This document shows positions 1 to 8,098 of a stretch of DNA of 64,000 nucleotides, piece by piece. The position numbers were made by a program, and so were the translations under genes. Numbering within the stretch: position 1 is the stretch's first letter; each line of letters begins with the position of its first letter. The notes under the pieces were generated by a model that worked only from the letters and a program-made list of their open reading frames with translations, searched no databases and had not been told where the DNA came from. This DNA is from CAYLJJ01 sp964384025 (GTDB taxonomy: Bacteria; Myxococcota_A; Bradymonadia; UBA7976; UBA1532), in contig CAYLJJ010000009.1 of NCBI GenBank assembly GCA_964384025.1, positions 1 through 64,000 on the forward strand. The letters run 5' to 3'.

Positions 1-1
1 C

Positions 2-244
2 CAAGGTCGTCCTATCGGAAGCGGCATTCAGGAGGCCGCTTGTAAGACCCTCATCACGCAACGAATGAAGTGTTCAGGTATAAGCTGGCGACATGAAGGA
101 GGCCAAGCCATTCTCCTGCTACGCAGCCTTCAGAGGAGTGGCAGAGTAGATGACGCTTGGAATCTCCTCAGGCCTGCCTTCCGAGCTGAGTTCAAAGTGG
201 ATCCGGACACTACTCGACTCAAGCCCAGGAGGCTTGCTGCCTGA
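2..244 (+). pseudogene. C-terminal fragment of an ISKra4-like transposase (cut by window edge)
   Basis: An open frame enters from the left edge and stops with TGA at 242-244, giving 80 residues. It contains PIGSGIQEAACKTLITQRMK followed by a GGQAILLLRSL segment. These match the conserved C-terminal block of ISKra4-family transposases (PIGSG-x-x-E-A-A-C-K, K-R-x-G-x-x-W, G-x-Q-A-I-L-x-L-R). The N-terminal part and catalytic core lie outside the window, so I cannot tell whether the element is intact. No terminal inverted repeat was recognised downstream. The neighbouring DUF4279 gene and intron-like sequence fit an accessory, mobile-element-rich spot. Confidence 0.7.
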
Positions 245-382
245 GAAAATCCGGCGCTGCGGAGGAGGGTCCTTTTCAGGCTACATCTTCCATGGCGGAT
301 GAGCACCCCGCTGTGCTTGTCATCCTGGCTGGCGGCGCAGCAGAATGGCGGGACGTTAGGTAGCAGCGAAAACCGGTGGACC

Positions 383-829
383 ATGAAGAGCTTTAAGACA
401 CTGCGGGGCGCTCTGGCTGGGGATGAGCCTGACGAGCCGACGTATTTCGCGTACTCAGCAACACTGCGGATCTCCGGTGGGGATCTGGACTTGGAGAAGA
501 TCACCCGGAAAATCGGAGCCAAGCCCACGTCGAGCCGCCGCAAGGGCGAGCGTAAGGCCCCGACCAGCCCCCCCTTTAGAGAAGACTCTTGGCTGTTCCA
601 ACCTGACATCCCCGAGGCACATCCGCTCGAGGACCACATCGATGCACTTTGGCGACAGATCGGTCCCGCCCGCGACTATTTGATCGCTCTGAAGCAGTCG
701 GCAAAGATCGACGTATTCCTGGGCTATCGCTCTAACACTGACCACGCCGGCATAGAGGTGCCCTACACCAGCCTTGAGATGTTCACGAGTCTCGAAATAC
801 CCTTCGGCATATCCATAATAATCACGTAA
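383..829 (+). CDS. DUF4279 domain protein
   Basis: A 148-residue cytoplasmic protein. The pattern YSATLRISGGDLDLEKIT followed by G-x-K-P-T-S-S-R-R-K-G-E, then a tryptophan (DSWLF) and a helix with LEDHIDALW, is the DUF4279 signature. Family members are small and of unknown function; some sit beside toxins as putative immunity proteins. I chose ATG 383 over the upstream ATG 299 because residues before 383 match nothing in the family and a weak GGTGGA lies just upstream. The C-terminus (EIPFGISIIIT) ends abruptly next to a possible group II intron end, so the natural tail may have been altered. No partner toxin is visible in the window. Confidence 0.7.
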   Translation: MKSFKTLRGALAGDEPDEPTYFAYSATLRISGGDLDLEKITRKIGAKPTSSRRKGERKAPTSPPFREDSWLFQPDIPEAHPLEDHIDALWRQIGPARDYLIALKQSAKIDVFLGYRSNTDHAGIEVPYTSLEMFTSLEIPFGISIIIT

Positions 830-833
830 TTGA

Positions 834-915
834 TGGGTCGGAGAGTCGCCTGAAGGGATTTCAGCTCCAGGCGCTCGCAGAACCGTACGTGAGCCTAGAG
901 GTTTAACCTCTGCCA
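834..915 (-). other. Possible group II intron 3' end (domain V/VI remnant)
   Basis: Read on the minus strand the stretch contains GGCTCACGTACGGTTCTGCG followed by GCGCCTGGAGCTGAAATCCC and TTCAGGCGACTC. The ACGTACGGTTCTG block resembles the 3' half of a group II intron domain V. The GCGCCTG/CAGGCG arms then form a domain VI-like hairpin. The expected 5' half of domain V (GAGCCG...) is not clear; an AGAGGTTAAACCTCT hairpin occupies that place. No reverse transcriptase ORF is present. It lies directly after the DUF4279 stop. Covariance search would be needed to be sure. Confidence 0.35.
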
Positions 916-1073
916 CCCTGCTGCGCTCCCCTTTATCTGCATCCCCGAGCAACAAAGAGAGCCTTGCAGACAGCTTCGAAAAAAAGATTGTCAGGATCTG
1001 GTTGAGCCCGCGAATATCCTCCTGAAGCCGCCAAGCGAATAGAGCGTGGCCCACAAAATCAACGGAGAAGATG

Positions 1074-1952
1074 ATGACCCTGATTAAGACTCTCAGTCGA
1101 GCTGTGTCTGCTCTGGGGCTGGCCAGCCTCCTCAGCGCAGGAGCTGCCCAGGCCGAGGCTGAGATGGCGGCCTTTGGTATCGATGATTTTTCCAGCAGCA
1201 ACGCCTGTATGCCCGGCAAGACCTCCAAAGATCTGAGCTGGTCCGTGGCCTTCGCGGAGGTGTTCTACGATGTCTTTAACGAATGGAAGGGTGATGGAGA
1301 CTGGGATCAAGTCAGCCTGAAGCGTGACGCTGTGGTGGATGATGAGGACTGGACCGACATCAGCAAGAAGAGCTGGGGCAACGACAGCCATGATAACCGA
1401 GGCGCGGATCACGCTGATGTAGCCCTGATCAGCTCGCATGGCTCTCACCATGCCAGCTCTGGAACCTACTATAGCTCAGTGAAGATGGGTGATGGCACAA
1501 ACCACACATGCTCTGTTCGCTCAGATAACCATATGCTCTTTGGAGATGATCTGGAGATCGTCATCCTGGCGGCTTGCCGTACCGGGCAGTACGCCGTTTG
1601 GAACAATGGGGGCTATTGGGACGCTCAGAGCAGCGGCTTTAAGACCTGGTTGGGCTTTCATGGGGTGAGTTATGACTCCCGCCGTGATCGCAACCACTTG
1701 GAAGATTTCGCCGAAGCCTCCTATAGCAACGGCTTGGGTGACAACTGGATGGATGAGATGCACCGCAACATCATCGGCTCAGATAACGATCAGTGCCCCA
1801 CCGCCATCATCTGGGCTGAGTCTGAGAGTAAGGCTGATAGGCAGTTCGATTACGGTGGCTTCGCCGATCGAAATAAGACAGGTGATCCTGATCACAGCTA
1901 CTATTACTATATCTCAGGCTGTGATCCCAGCAGCGGAAATGCCATCGACTGA
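1074..1952 (+). CDS. Secreted protein with caspase-like (clan CD) His and Cys motifs
   Basis: A 292-residue protein with a clear signal peptide (MTLIKTLSRAVSALGLASLL, cleavage near AAQA-EAE). Two hydrophobic strands end in DVALISSHGSHH and in EIVILAACRT. This is the arrangement of the catalytic His-Gly and Ala-Cys dyad of clan CD cysteine peptidases (caspase/gingipain fold), and it also resembles DUF6345-type secreted proteins. Catalysis is inferred, not shown. The C-terminal half is rich in Asp, Ser, Tyr and Trp. GGAG at 1064-1067 is spaced better for ATG 1074 than for ATG 1071. The next gene starts 51 bases on with the same GGAGAAGAT-type leader, suggesting a two-gene unit. A non-proteolytic surface role is possible. 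Confidence 0.55.
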   Translation: MTLIKTLSRAVSALGLASLLSAGAAQAEAEMAAFGIDDFSSSNACMPGKTSKDLSWSVAFAEVFYDVFNEWKGDGDWDQVSLKRDAVVDDEDWTDISKKSWGNDSHDNRGADHADVALISSHGSHHASSGTYYSSVKMGDGTNHTCSVRSDNHMLFGDDLEIVILAACRTGQYAVWNNGGYWDAQSSGFKTWLGFHGVSYDSRRDRNHLEDFAEASYSNGLGDNWMDEMHRNIIGSDNDQCPTAIIWAESESKADRQFDYGGFADRNKTGDPDHSYYYYISGCDPSSGNAID

Positions 1953-2003
1953 GCTACTCCTCAGCACTCCACCTGACAGAAAATCCCAATTTTGGAGAAG
2001 ATC

Positions 2004-2801
2004 ATGCGCTCCCTGAGCCTCCTTATCGTCCTTAGCGCCAGCTTTGCACAAGCCGCCCCTCACTTCGAGTTGGAGGCGCCCCCCAGCTTGGAACAGCTCC
2101 CTCAAGAGGCCCTGCGCTTTGACGCGAGCCTAGATCTCAGCCCTGAGGCGGTCTCCTGGACCCTCGGAGATGGAGAGCCTCTTCAACTAAAGCGTCAGGG
2201 GCGCAGGCTGGAGGGGCGCTCGGCGCGCTTCTATTACAGCCTGAACCCCAAGCGAGGGCAGCTCCTCTTTCAACTTCGAGAGGGAGCGCAGCGAGCAGTC
2301 ACAAGCAGCTCAGAGCCTGAGCAGTTCGCTCAGAGAAGCTTAGAGTTGTTGGAGGAGCTGGGGATCCCTCGCTCAGAGATGGCTCCTCCAAAGCATCATA
2401 AGTTGATGCGCGCTCGCATGGAGAAGGGGAGTGTGCATAAGAGCTTGCACAGCCATAAGGTTTATATTCAACGTCTCATCCAAGGGGTTCCTGTGCAGGG
2501 AGATCGCTTGATTTTCAGCTATCACCCCGACGGGCAACTTCGTAAGGTTTTGGGGCGCTGGAGCCGCCTGAGCCCTAAGGGTCATCAGCTCCGCTCTAAG
2601 CTCAACATCAAAGAGATTGAGTCCAGGCTTCAGGAGCGTCTGAGCGCTCGAGGGCATCAGGGTGGTTTGATGGCAACTCCTCGTTATCTCTATCTGTCCG
2701 AGCTCCAAGAGGATGGCAGCGTTCGCCTGAGCTTAAGGCTTCAGGTGCTCTTCCGCCCTGATGACAACAAGACCCGCGTTGAGCTGCTCCCCTTGGATTG
2801 A
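2004..2801 (+). CDS. Secreted FTP/PepSY propeptide-like protein
   Basis: A 265-residue exported protein with an N-terminal signal sequence (MRSLSLLIVLSASFAQA). Residues around 145-180 read VYIQRLIQGVPVQGDRLIF followed by HPDGQLRKVLGRW. This matches the FTP/PepSY propeptide of thermolysin-like and M36 metallopeptidases (F/Y-x-Q-x-x-x-G-V-P-V-x-G-x-x-x, then G-x-x), but no metallopeptidase domain follows. ATG 2004 with GGAG at 1994-1997 is preferred to the TTG at 1992. It follows the clan CD-like secreted protein in the same direction, so it may act as that protein's chaperone or inhibitor; this is inference. FTP domains normally guard metallopeptidases, so the partner could lie elsewhere. Confidence 0.5.
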   Translation: MRSLSLLIVLSASFAQAAPHFELEAPPSLEQLPQEALRFDASLDLSPEAVSWTLGDGEPLQLKRQGRRLEGRSARFYYSLNPKRGQLLFQLREGAQRAVTSSSEPEQFAQRSLELLEELGIPRSEMAPPKHHKLMRARMEKGSVHKSLHSHKVYIQRLIQGVPVQGDRLIFSYHPDGQLRKVLGRWSRLSPKGHQLRSKLNIKEIESRLQERLSARGHQGGLMATPRYLYLSELQEDGSVRLSLRLQVLFRPDDNKTRVELLPLD

Positions 2802-3142
2802 TCCCCACCGCCTCTAAAAGTATAAAGGCTCGTAATCTATCAAAGCGCCCTGATGAGTCTCCTCTAGAGCCATTCTCAGGATCCAAGCGTTGAAGGCGCA
2901 GGTTCAAGATCACTCCCTTCAAATCTCAACCTCGAAGATCCTTGATGAACTCACCCTCACCAAGAAAGGCCCTGTCGTTCTGCTGGCTTCTCTTCTGTTG
3001 ATTGGAGGAGGCAGAGCCTCAGGCTCAAAAAATTAGGAGCTGGCTGCACCCAGAGGTTCAGGCTCCTTAATCTTCTTGTAATCTGAACGCCTCGCCCTAA
3101 TCCTGCATCGATCTGACTGGATCTAGGGAGCTGAGATCTCAG
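2802..3142. other. Intergenic stretch without recognisable gene
   Basis: About 340 bases between the FTP-like gene and miaA. Minus-strand open frames here are uninterrupted only by chance and extend as shadows into miaA. I see no RNA gene, strong hairpin or consensus promoter; the miaA promoter presumably lies in this stretch. Confidence 0.5.
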
Positions 3143-4054
3143 ATGAAGCTGCTCTGTATTGTTGGCCCTACCGCTACAGGTAAGACCGCCCTCGCTATCG
3201 CTCTGGCGCGGCGCTGGGGGGCAGAGATCCTGGGCGCAGATGCGAGCCAAGTCTATCGGGGGATGGATATCGGTACAGGTAAGGCCAGCCCTGAGGAACT
3301 GGGGGAGGTTCAGCATCACCTTATCGATGTTGTGGAGCCTTCAGAACTCTTCGACGCAGGTCGCTATCTAGAGGCGGCGGATCTAGCCCTCCAGGAGATT
3401 CAGGAGCGGGGCCGTCGAGTCATCGTCTGTGGCGGCACCGGCTTCTATCTACGCGCCCTCCTGCATGGCCTCTGCGCGACCCCTCCAGTGGCTCCTGAGA
3501 TTATCAGTCAGCTTCAAGCACGTCACGCAGCGGGAGAACTTGAGGCTCTGCATCAAGAGCTGAAGGAGCTGGATCCTGAGAGCGCAGCTCGTATCGCTCC
3601 CCGAGACGCTCAACGTACTTTGAGAGCGCTGGGGGTTGTCCTGAGCAGCGGCAAGAACCTCTCAGCATGGCAGCGAGAGCACGCCTTCGCCCCAGAGCGA
3701 CACGAGGCTCTGATCTTTGGCCTGCGACGCCCGAGGGAGCAGCTGAGGGAGCGTATCGCGACACGGGTTCATCAGATGGTGGCGGCGGGATTTCTAGAGG
3801 AGGTGCGTGGGCTGATGGCGGTGGGCTTTGCGCCTCAACTGCGCAGCATGGGTGCCTTGGGCTATCGTCATTTGGCGGCGGTCATCGATGGAGAGTTGAG
3901 CCTGGATGAGGCCCTCACTCGAACCATCACCGCGACTCGACGTTATGCCAAGCGCCAAAGCACTTGGTTCTCTAAGGTGGAGGGGCTTCGTTGGCTTGAT
4001 GCCCCCATCGATCCGAGCTCTCTGGATGAGCCCATCAAGGAGTTCTGGGCTTGA
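3143..4054 (+). CDS. miaA: tRNA dimethylallyltransferase
   Basis: A 303-residue cytoplasmic enzyme that transfers the dimethylallyl group from DMAPP to N6 of A37 in tRNAs reading UNN codons. The P-loop GPTATGKTALAIALA is at residues 8-22, followed by the family motifs GADASQVYRGMDIGTGKAS and HHLIDVVEPSE. Then come VCGGTGFYLRALLHGL and the tRNA-contacting MGALGYRHL. The C-terminal TRRYAKRQSTWF is the usual MiaA signature. Length is normal. Its stop overlaps the TTG start of aroA by 4 bases, and aroA overlaps cmk in the same way, so the three are almost certainly one translationally coupled operon. Confidence 0.95.
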   Translation: MKLLCIVGPTATGKTALAIALARRWGAEILGADASQVYRGMDIGTGKASPEELGEVQHHLIDVVEPSELFDAGRYLEAADLALQEIQERGRRVIVCGGTGFYLRALLHGLCATPPVAPEIISQLQARHAAGELEALHQELKELDPESAARIAPRDAQRTLRALGVVLSSGKNLSAWQREHAFAPERHEALIFGLRRPREQLRERIATRVHQMVAAGFLEEVRGLMAVGFAPQLRSMGALGYRHLAAVIDGELSLDEALTRTITATRRYAKRQSTWFSKVEGLRWLDAPIDPSSLDEPIKEFWA

Positions 4055-5301
4055 AGATCCTGCGTCTGCCTGGAGATAAGTCGATTGGACATCGCGCCCT
4101 GATCTTCTCTGCCCTGGCTGAGGGTCGCTCCCGTATCCGAGGCTTTGGGAGCCGCCTGGGGGCTGATCTTCAGCACAGCATCTCAGCGCTGCAAGCTTTG
4201 GGCGTGGAGATCTTCAGGGAGAAAGAGGGGTTGCTGGTTCAGGGTCGCGGTCTACGAGGGCTGTGCGCGCCAAGAGAGCCGATCGACTGTGGCAACAGCG
4301 GCACCACCCTGAGGCTGCTCAGCGGAGCGTTGGTGGGGCAGAGCTTTGAGAGCGTTCTTGATGGGGATGCTTCCCTGCGTGCCCGCCCGATGAGACGCTT
4401 GGCGCGCTGTTTGGCTCCGCTGGGAGCGCGGCTCAGCCCGACTGCTTCAGGAGGCGCCCCGCTGCGGGTTCAGGGTCGCTCTCTGAGAGGGACCTTGATG
4501 AGCACCGGCCTCGCCAGCGGACAGGTGAAGAGCGCGGCCCTCCTGGCTGGGCTCTTGGCTGAGGGGGTGAGCGAGATCTCTGAACTGGGACCGAGCCGAG
4601 ATCACAGTGAGCGAATGTTGCGAGAGATGGGAGTTAAGCTCTCAAGTCTGGGGCTTAGTCATCGACTTGAGCCCCCCGACCGCCTCCCAGCGATGGATTG
4701 GCGCCTGCCTGGGGATCCCTCCTCGGCGGCCTTTTGGTGGACAGCAGCGGCTCTCAGCGGACGCCCTCTTTGTACCGAAGAGATCAGTCTTAACCCCAGC
4801 CGCTTGGGCTTCCTGGATATCCTCAAAGAGATGGGGGTCTCGCTTTGTGTGGAGGAGACTGGCTGGGCCTCTGGAGAGCCTGTCGGTCGAGTTGAGATCC
4901 TGGGGGCTGAGCTGCGGGGCGCTGAGATCGCCGGGACCCTCAGCTTGCGTGGTCTAGATGAGCTGCCCCTCGTAGCACTTCTGGGGGCTTTTGCCCAAGG
5001 CGAGACGCGAGTGACAGGGGCCGCTGAGCTGCGTTTCAAGGAGAGCGATCGAATTGAGGCGATGGCTCAGAATTTAAGCGCTCTGGGGGCTCAGATCCAA
5101 GCCTGCCCTGACGGTTGGATCATCCAGGGGGGAGCACCGATGAGGGCTGCTCCTCTAAAAAGCTTTGGAGATCACCGCATCGCTCTGGCTCTGGCCTCTC
5201 TCCCTCTGGATCCCCTTGAGATCCAAGGGGCCGAGATCGCAGCGGTCTCCTACCCCGATTTTCTAGAGTCTCTTGATGAATGGAGGAGTGAATTTAGATG
5301 A
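4051..5301 (+). CDS. aroA: 3-phosphoshikimate 1-carboxyvinyltransferase (EPSP synthase)
   Basis: A 416-residue shikimate-pathway enzyme that joins PEP and shikimate-3-phosphate. Diagnostic motifs in order are LPGDKSIGHRALIFSALAEG at residues 4-23, CGNSGTTLRLLSG and LRARPMRRL. They are followed by the RFKESDRIEAM segment and FGDHRIALALA near the C-terminus. The usual PGDKSISHRA is PGDKSIGHRA here, a Ser-to-Gly change beside the substrate site. The start is TTG within the miaA stop (TTGA); no other start keeps the N-terminal LPGDKS strand. The ATG of cmk overlaps its stop. Confidence 0.94.
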   Translation: MKILRLPGDKSIGHRALIFSALAEGRSRIRGFGSRLGADLQHSISALQALGVEIFREKEGLLVQGRGLRGLCAPREPIDCGNSGTTLRLLSGALVGQSFESVLDGDASLRARPMRRLARCLAPLGARLSPTASGGAPLRVQGRSLRGTLMSTGLASGQVKSAALLAGLLAEGVSEISELGPSRDHSERMLREMGVKLSSLGLSHRLEPPDRLPAMDWRLPGDPSSAAFWWTAAALSGRPLCTEEISLNPSRLGFLDILKEMGVSLCVEETGWASGEPVGRVEILGAELRGAEIAGTLSLRGLDELPLVALLGAFAQGETRVTGAAELRFKESDRIEAMAQNLSALGAQIQACPDGWIIQGGAPMRAAPLKSFGDHRIALALASLPLDPLEIQGAEIAAVSYPDFLESLDEWRSEFR

Positions 5302-5942
5302 TCATCGCGATGGATGGTCCCGCTGGAGCGGGGAAGAGCAGCGTCAGCCTTCGGCTCGCTGAGCGCCTGGGTTTTCAGCGCCTGGACACAGGAGCGCTCT
5401 ATCGCAGCGTCGCTTTGGCCGCGCGTCAAGCGGGGCGTGCCCCAGAGGATCCAGAGCTACAGGCTTTCGTCGAGGGGCTCTCCATTGAGCTGCGAGGGGA
5501 GCGGGTTTTTCTGGGCGCTGAGGAGATCACAGAGGCGATTCGTAGCCCTGAAATCAGCGCCGCGGCTAGCCTCTACGCAGCTCAATCCAGCGTCCGCGCA
5601 GCCCTTTTGGGACTTCAACGTCGCCTGGGGCATCAACAGAACTGCGTCTTGGATGGTCGCGATATAGGGACCGTGGTGTTCCCCGATGCTGAGCTGAAGA
5701 TCTTTCTAACCGCGCGAGCTGAGGTGCGCGCTGAGCGCCGCCTACTGGAGCTTCGGGGGCGAGGCATTGAAGCTCACTTTGAACAGCTGCTTCAAGAGAT
5801 CAAGGCGCGAGATAAGGCAGACTCAGAGCGGGCTCACGCTCCACTGAAGCAGGCTAAAGATGCTGTAGTCGTGGACGCCAGCGAGCGCTCTATCGAAGAG
5901 GTGGTCGATGCCTGCTTCGCGCTGGTTCATAAGCCATCTTAA
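5298..5942 (+). CDS. cmk: Cytidylate (CMP/dCMP) kinase
   Basis: A 214-residue cytoplasmic nucleotide kinase that phosphorylates CMP and dCMP with ATP. The P-loop MDGPAGAGKSSVSLRLAERL is at residues 5-24, followed by RLDTGALYRSVALAA, the CMP-binding LDGRDIGTVVFPDAELKIFL, and the lid-like segment RDKADSERAHAPLKQAKDA near residues 175-193. Length matches the family. The ATGA overlap with aroA indicates coupled translation; aroA-cmk adjacency is common in bacteria. Its last codons overlap by 4 bases the end of the convergent TerB-like gene. Confidence 0.94.
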   Translation: MIIAMDGPAGAGKSSVSLRLAERLGFQRLDTGALYRSVALAARQAGRAPEDPELQAFVEGLSIELRGERVFLGAEEITEAIRSPEISAAASLYAAQSSVRAALLGLQRRLGHQQNCVLDGRDIGTVVFPDAELKIFLTARAEVRAERRLLELRGRGIEAHFEQLLQEIKARDKADSERAHAPLKQAKDAVVVDASERSIEEVVDACFALVHKPS

Positions 5943-6355
5943 ACTTCTGTAGGCAGTGGAGGGGGTCCAAAGCCCGCCGCAGCGACTACCTCAAAGCTGA
6001 GGTCTTTATACTCCTCTGGCGCAGCGCCGATCGCCTCTCCCACCGATCGAAGAAAGCGATCCTCCGCCCAGTCGTGAACCTCATCTGCGGCGATCACTTC
6101 AGCGATGAGCGCCAAGAGGCCTCGACGCTGCTGCAGATCCAAGGGCAGCAGAGCACTGCAGATAGCTTGCAAGTGAAAACGCTCTGGGCGGAAACGTTGA
6201 AAATAGGAGAGGACATGCCCTGGCAAGACCTCAACATTTAGAAGCCGCCTGAGGATCCCTTTGACCGTCTCTATCTCTGAGTCGTCCTGCTCTCCATCGG
6301 CCAGGGTGGCGGCGATCAACAGGGCGACGATCAACTCAAATTTGTTTTGGGACAC
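5939..6355 (-). CDS. TerB-like (tellurite-resistance fold) protein
   Basis: A 138-residue, predicted all-helical cytoplasmic protein. Helical segments with LIVALLIAATLADGEQDDSE near the N-terminus and ALIAEVIAADEVHDWAEDRFL further on follow the TerB/DUF533 pattern of acidic residues after a helix. TerB-fold proteins bind metals or act as accessory domains; no specific role can be assigned here. The start is GTG 6355, preceded by GAGAGGAG with good spacing. An ATG two bases upstream is in another frame and stops at once. It is convergent with cmk and divergent from the TlpA-like gene. Confidence 0.6.
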   Translation of the reverse strand: MSQNKFELIVALLIAATLADGEQDDSEIETVKGILRRLLNVEVLPGHVLSYFQRFRPERFHLQAICSALLPLDLQQRRGLLALIAEVIAADEVHDWAEDRFLRSVGEAIGAAPEEYKDLSFEVVAAAGFGPPPLPTEV

Positions 6356-6432
6356 ATCAACTCCTCTCGTTTGCAGAGATAATGACCTTAGGATCTATGA
6401 TTGAAAACAGGGCTCCCAAACTTTTTAGAGGA

Positions 6433-6461
6433 TTGACAATTGCGGGTAGGCGCCCTAAGCG
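6433..6461 (+). promoter_or_regulatory. Candidate promoter with TTGACA -35 box
   Basis: TTGACA at 6433-6438 is a perfect -35 hexamer. Seventeen bases downstream the -10 position reads TAAGCG, which is poor. It sits in the 139-base gap upstream of the TlpA-like gene. Only the -35 box is persuasive. Confidence 0.25.
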
Positions 6462-6494
6462 AGCAGCCCTCATCAAGAGAGAAGGAGCAGATCT

Positions 6495-7028
6495 TTGAAG
6501 CGAGTGATTCTTTGGCTTCTTGTCGCGGGGCTTGTCATCTTTATGCTCCTTCAGCGAGGAGGAGGTGGTCCTCCTATAGGAGCTCCGCCACCCTCGATCT
6601 CTACACCCACCCTCAAAGGGGAGCTGTTTCAGCTAGAGGAGGCGGCAGGGAAGGTGGTTGTGCTGGATTTTTGGGCTACTTGGTGCCCCCCTTGCCAGCG
6701 CGCTCTCCCTGCCCTACAGCTCTTACACAAGCGCTATAAAGAGAGCGACGAGGTGCTCATTCTCTCGGTGAACACTGAAGGAGGCAGCCCTGAAGCTCTA
6801 CGTAGCTTCCTTGGGGTGTTCATGAAAGAGCGCCGTTTTGACTTCCCTGTTCTCCTTGATCCTCAAGGGCAGATCTCTGATGAGTACCGCATCAAGAGCA
6901 TCCCAACTTTGGTGGTGTTGAGTCCCAAGGGGCTGGTTCATGCGGTCCACAATGGTCTCTCCAGCAACCACCCTCGGGGCATCGCTGAGGGGATCGAACA
7001 GATGATCAAAGCCGCAAAGGGTATCTAG
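6495..7028 (+). CDS. TlpA/ResA-type thiol-disulfide oxidoreductase
   Basis: A 177-residue thioredoxin-fold protein with an uncleaved N-terminal membrane anchor or signal sequence (VILWLLVAGLVIFMLL). The redox site WCPPC is at residues 63-67 (DFWATWCPPCQRALP) and the cis-proline loop is IKSIPTLVVL. This combination is typical of periplasmic TlpA/ResA reductases that serve cytochrome c or other secreted thiol proteins, which suits a neighbourhood rich in exported Cys-rich proteins. The start is TTG 6495 with AAGGAG at 6482-6487. The stop is immediately followed by the GTG of the methyltransferase gene, so they are probably co-transcribed. The substrate is unknown. Confidence 0.85.
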   Translation: MKRVILWLLVAGLVIFMLLQRGGGGPPIGAPPPSISTPTLKGELFQLEEAAGKVVVLDFWATWCPPCQRALPALQLLHKRYKESDEVLILSVNTEGGSPEALRSFLGVFMKERRFDFPVLLDPQGQISDEYRIKSIPTLVVLSPKGLVHAVHNGLSSNHPRGIAEGIEQMIKAAKGI

Positions 7029-8009
7029 GTGATCGCTGAGAGAGCGAATCGCTGTCCTCTCCACCCAGAGGCTTCACTGCAGCCCGTTGCAAAAAGCGAA
7101 GATCTCTTCTGGGGAGCAGGAGAAGGCAGTTTCTCATATGGGAGCTGTGAGCTGTGTGGGAGTTGGCTCCTTAACCCACGCCCTCAAGAGCTGGGGCTCT
7201 GGTACAGCGGCTATTACAGCGAAAAAGAGCTGAAAGCACGTCGCCAACTTCTCGCCGAGAAACCCCTTCAGCAAGCCTTGGCGGCTGATTGGATCCGCGC
7301 TAAAGACAGCCAACGTCAGCTCAAACGTCTAGGAGTTGATCTGGCTGAGATGGAGCAGATTTTGGATGCTGGCTGTGGTCTAGGTGGCTTCCTCAGAGGC
7401 TTAAGAGAGTTGACGAAGGCTGAGCTGCGTGGTTTGGATTTTGACCCTCGCTGTGAGGCTTTCGCCCGCGTTGAGCATGATCTTCGGGTGGACAGCGGCG
7501 AGCTGAGGGATCAGAAATATCCCAGCGGAAGCTTTGACCTGATCACAAGTTGGCACTGTTTAGAACATGTTGAGGATCCTCAAGCGGAGTTAGAGGAGCT
7601 GGCTCGCATCACTCGTCCGGGAGGTTGGCTGCTCATCGAGCTTCCCACGCCAGGGCTCTTGGCGCGGCTCTTCCGGGGTCGCTGGCTCTTCCTCCAAGCA
7701 CCCACCCATCTCTTCCTGCCCCGCCCTGAGGCCCTCAAAGCCTTAGTGGAAAAAGCGGGCTTTATCGTCCGCTCTCAGCGTCGCCCCTGGCTCCCCAGCG
7801 AGATCGCTGGGGGCCTGCTGCTCTCTCTGGGCTTTCGCCCCTTTGCCCCTCGCCTCCTCTTCCCCCCCAGGGCGCTCAAAGATCGGGGCTGGCATCTGCT
7901 TTTTATGCTCTTGATCCTATTTCTAGATCTGCCCATATCAGCGCTCTTAGCGCTCTTCGGGAGCAGTGGAATTGTTCAGATCATCGCTGAAAAATCGAGC
8001 TTAGAATGA
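7029..8009 (+). CDS. Class I SAM methyltransferase with Cys-rich N-terminus and hydrophobic tail
   Basis: A 326-residue protein. Cysteines at residues 9, 41 and 44 (CELCGSW) form a zinc-ribbon-like N-terminus. The SAM-binding motif I is LDAGCGLGGFLRGL near residue 112, followed by the acidic LDFDP loop and SFDLITSWHCLEHVEDP, as in the Methyltransf_23 group of sugar or lipid-linked glycan methyltransferases. Two hydrophobic stretches near the C-terminus suggest membrane association. The GTG start directly abuts the stop of the TlpA-like gene. The substrate cannot be determined; a cell-surface glycan is plausible from family resemblance. Confidence 0.75.
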   Translation: MIAERANRCPLHPEASLQPVAKSEDLFWGAGEGSFSYGSCELCGSWLLNPRPQELGLWYSGYYSEKELKARRQLLAEKPLQQALAADWIRAKDSQRQLKRLGVDLAEMEQILDAGCGLGGFLRGLRELTKAELRGLDFDPRCEAFARVEHDLRVDSGELRDQKYPSGSFDLITSWHCLEHVEDPQAELEELARITRPGGWLLIELPTPGLLARLFRGRWLFLQAPTHLFLPRPEALKALVEKAGFIVRSQRRPWLPSEIAGGLLLSLGFRPFAPRLLFPPRALKDRGWHLLFMLLILFLDLPISALLALFGSSGIVQIIAEKSSLE

Positions 8010-8098
8010 ACAGAGGGTAAGCTCGTCCGCTGCCGAGCTTGCCTTCCTGGCGCGCTCCGGCGAATGTAGGCCGAACCAAAAAAGATGGAGGAAGACCC

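Noticed and set aside
455..1228. A 257-codon minus-strand frame over the DUF4279 gene and intron-like region
   Set aside because: It overlaps two better-supported plus-strand genes and its sequence is mainly the translation of the intron-like block and antisense coding sequence.
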